Below are positions 63,608-64,000 of a stretch of DNA of 64,000 nucleotides, one piece after another. Each line of letters begins with the position of its first letter. The stretch's first letter is position 1. Below the pieces are notes generated by a model. That model was given only the letters and a program-made list of their open reading frames with translations, was not told the DNA's origin and made no database searches. Origin of the DNA: Acidobacteriota bacterium. GTDB lineage: Bacteria > Acidobacteriota > UBA890 > WLXD01. The stretch spans positions 62,001 through 126,000 of the forward strand of contig WLXD01000005.1 in NCBI GenBank assembly GCA_012103255.1, in the 5' to 3' direction. The translations under genes were made by a program, and so were the position numbers.

Positions 63608-64000
63608 CTAGTCGCTGGCGAGAGGTTGCCCATCGCCTGCCGGGGCCGCGAGCGCGGCGAGGAGTCGCTGCCTCACCTCGACGATGAGCTCGTCCGCGTT
63701 GTCTTCCTGGAGCGGTACCTGACCGCCCGCCATCGTGCCGTGTCCACCGGCCGTGCCGAGCCCTTCTATCGCGCGCCGTACCGCATGCCCGGCGTGAGCG
63801 AACGGATCCGTGGTGCGCACAGAAACGGCGAGCGTATTGCCCTGTCGTCCGAGGCACACGGACCAGGTCACTTCGCGAAGCCGCAATAGAAAATCAGCGA
63901 TCTCGGCAACCTGATCAGAGCTCGCCACCGGCCCGAGGTCGGTCATCACGATGTTGCCGTGGACACGAGCTTCGCGGATCGCCGTGAGGTACGTGTCGAA
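63608..64000 (-). CDS. DHH-family phosphoesterase, C-terminal part (cut by window edge)
   Basis: 131 codons to the right edge; the start lies outside. The visible part begins FDTYLTAIREARVHGNIVMT and contains the DHHA1 signature GTAGGHGTMAGGQVPL near the end (GGH nucleic acid-binding loop). DHH/DHHA1 proteins degrade oligoribonucleotides, cyclic dinucleotides or pAp. PAP is the by-product of sulfate transfer, so a NrnA-like role alongside CysQ is possible but unproven. It converges with pgsA. Confidence 0.8.
   Translation of the reverse strand, partial: FDTYLTAIREARVHGNIVMTDLGPVASSDQVAEIADFLLRLREVTWSVCLGRQGNTLAVSVRTTDPFAHAGHAVRRAIEGLGTAGGHGTMAGGQVPLQEDNADELIVEVRQRLLAALAAPAGDGQPLASD

Overview
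The window is GC-rich, densely packed bacterial chromosome with mostly housekeeping genes. A Gram-negative envelope is indicated by a complete tolQ-tolR-tolA-tolB-pal-cpoB operon, Skp, TonB, several lipoproteins and a PilT pilus ATPase. The groESL operon is preceded by a CIRCE (HrcA) operator, which argues against an enteric gammaproteobacterium. The mix (single-chain glycine decarboxylase, short phosphatidylserine decarboxylase, Fis-type HTH proteins, sulfate-activation genes among alkaline-phosphatase-superfamily genes) suggests an uncultured deltaproteobacterium-like lineage (Myxococcota, Desulfobacterota, Binatota or similar). This placement is inference and no gene here settles it. I see no insertion sequence, prophage or CRISPR array.

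Layout: 1-5.3 kb holds the 5' part of glpK, a two-gene ABC exporter, a secreted Shewanella-like PPP phosphatase and an aquaporin. 5.3-13.9 kb is one minus-strand operon: small ribbon-helix-helix-like protein, sat, cysC, three alkaline-phosphatase-superfamily enzymes, a second small protein and an Oxa1/EMC3-like membrane protein; cysQ lies just upstream. Together these make PAPS (Sat, CysC) and remove PAP (CysQ). Three of the proteins share an almost identical C-terminal tail ending in LGY(L/I), and the operon promoter overlaps tandem 11-bp repeats. I consider this the most likely undescribed system in the window.

15.0-20.0 kb: ACT protein, purC, Fis-type HTH protein, groES-groEL, skp and the RNase P RNA with its terminator. 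20.1-25.6 kb (minus): ssb and the Tol-Pal operon. 25.8-39.0 kb: recN, methylthioadenosine phosphorylase, a PfkB kinase, coaX, HEAT- and TPR-type proteins, a ferredoxin, tonB, plsC, folE, a 56-residue membrane protein, a LonB-like protease and a nitrilase-family amidase. 39.0-39.3 kb: tRNA-Lys and tRNA-Glu with promoter and terminator. 39.5-50.6 kb: gcvP, purA, a DUF2065 gene carrying two compensating frameshifts, hutH, and a psd-pssA-(USG-1-like) phospholipid operon. 50.7-64.0 kb: mutS, anmK, ilvE, pilT, recX, alaS, a lytic transglycosylase, an AMIN-type amidase, a PTPS-like protein, pgsA and the 3' part of a DHH phosphoesterase gene.

Start sites were chosen from ribosome-binding sites, four-base start/stop overlaps and expected family length. 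Long open frames antisense to these genes were treated as shadows of high GC content.
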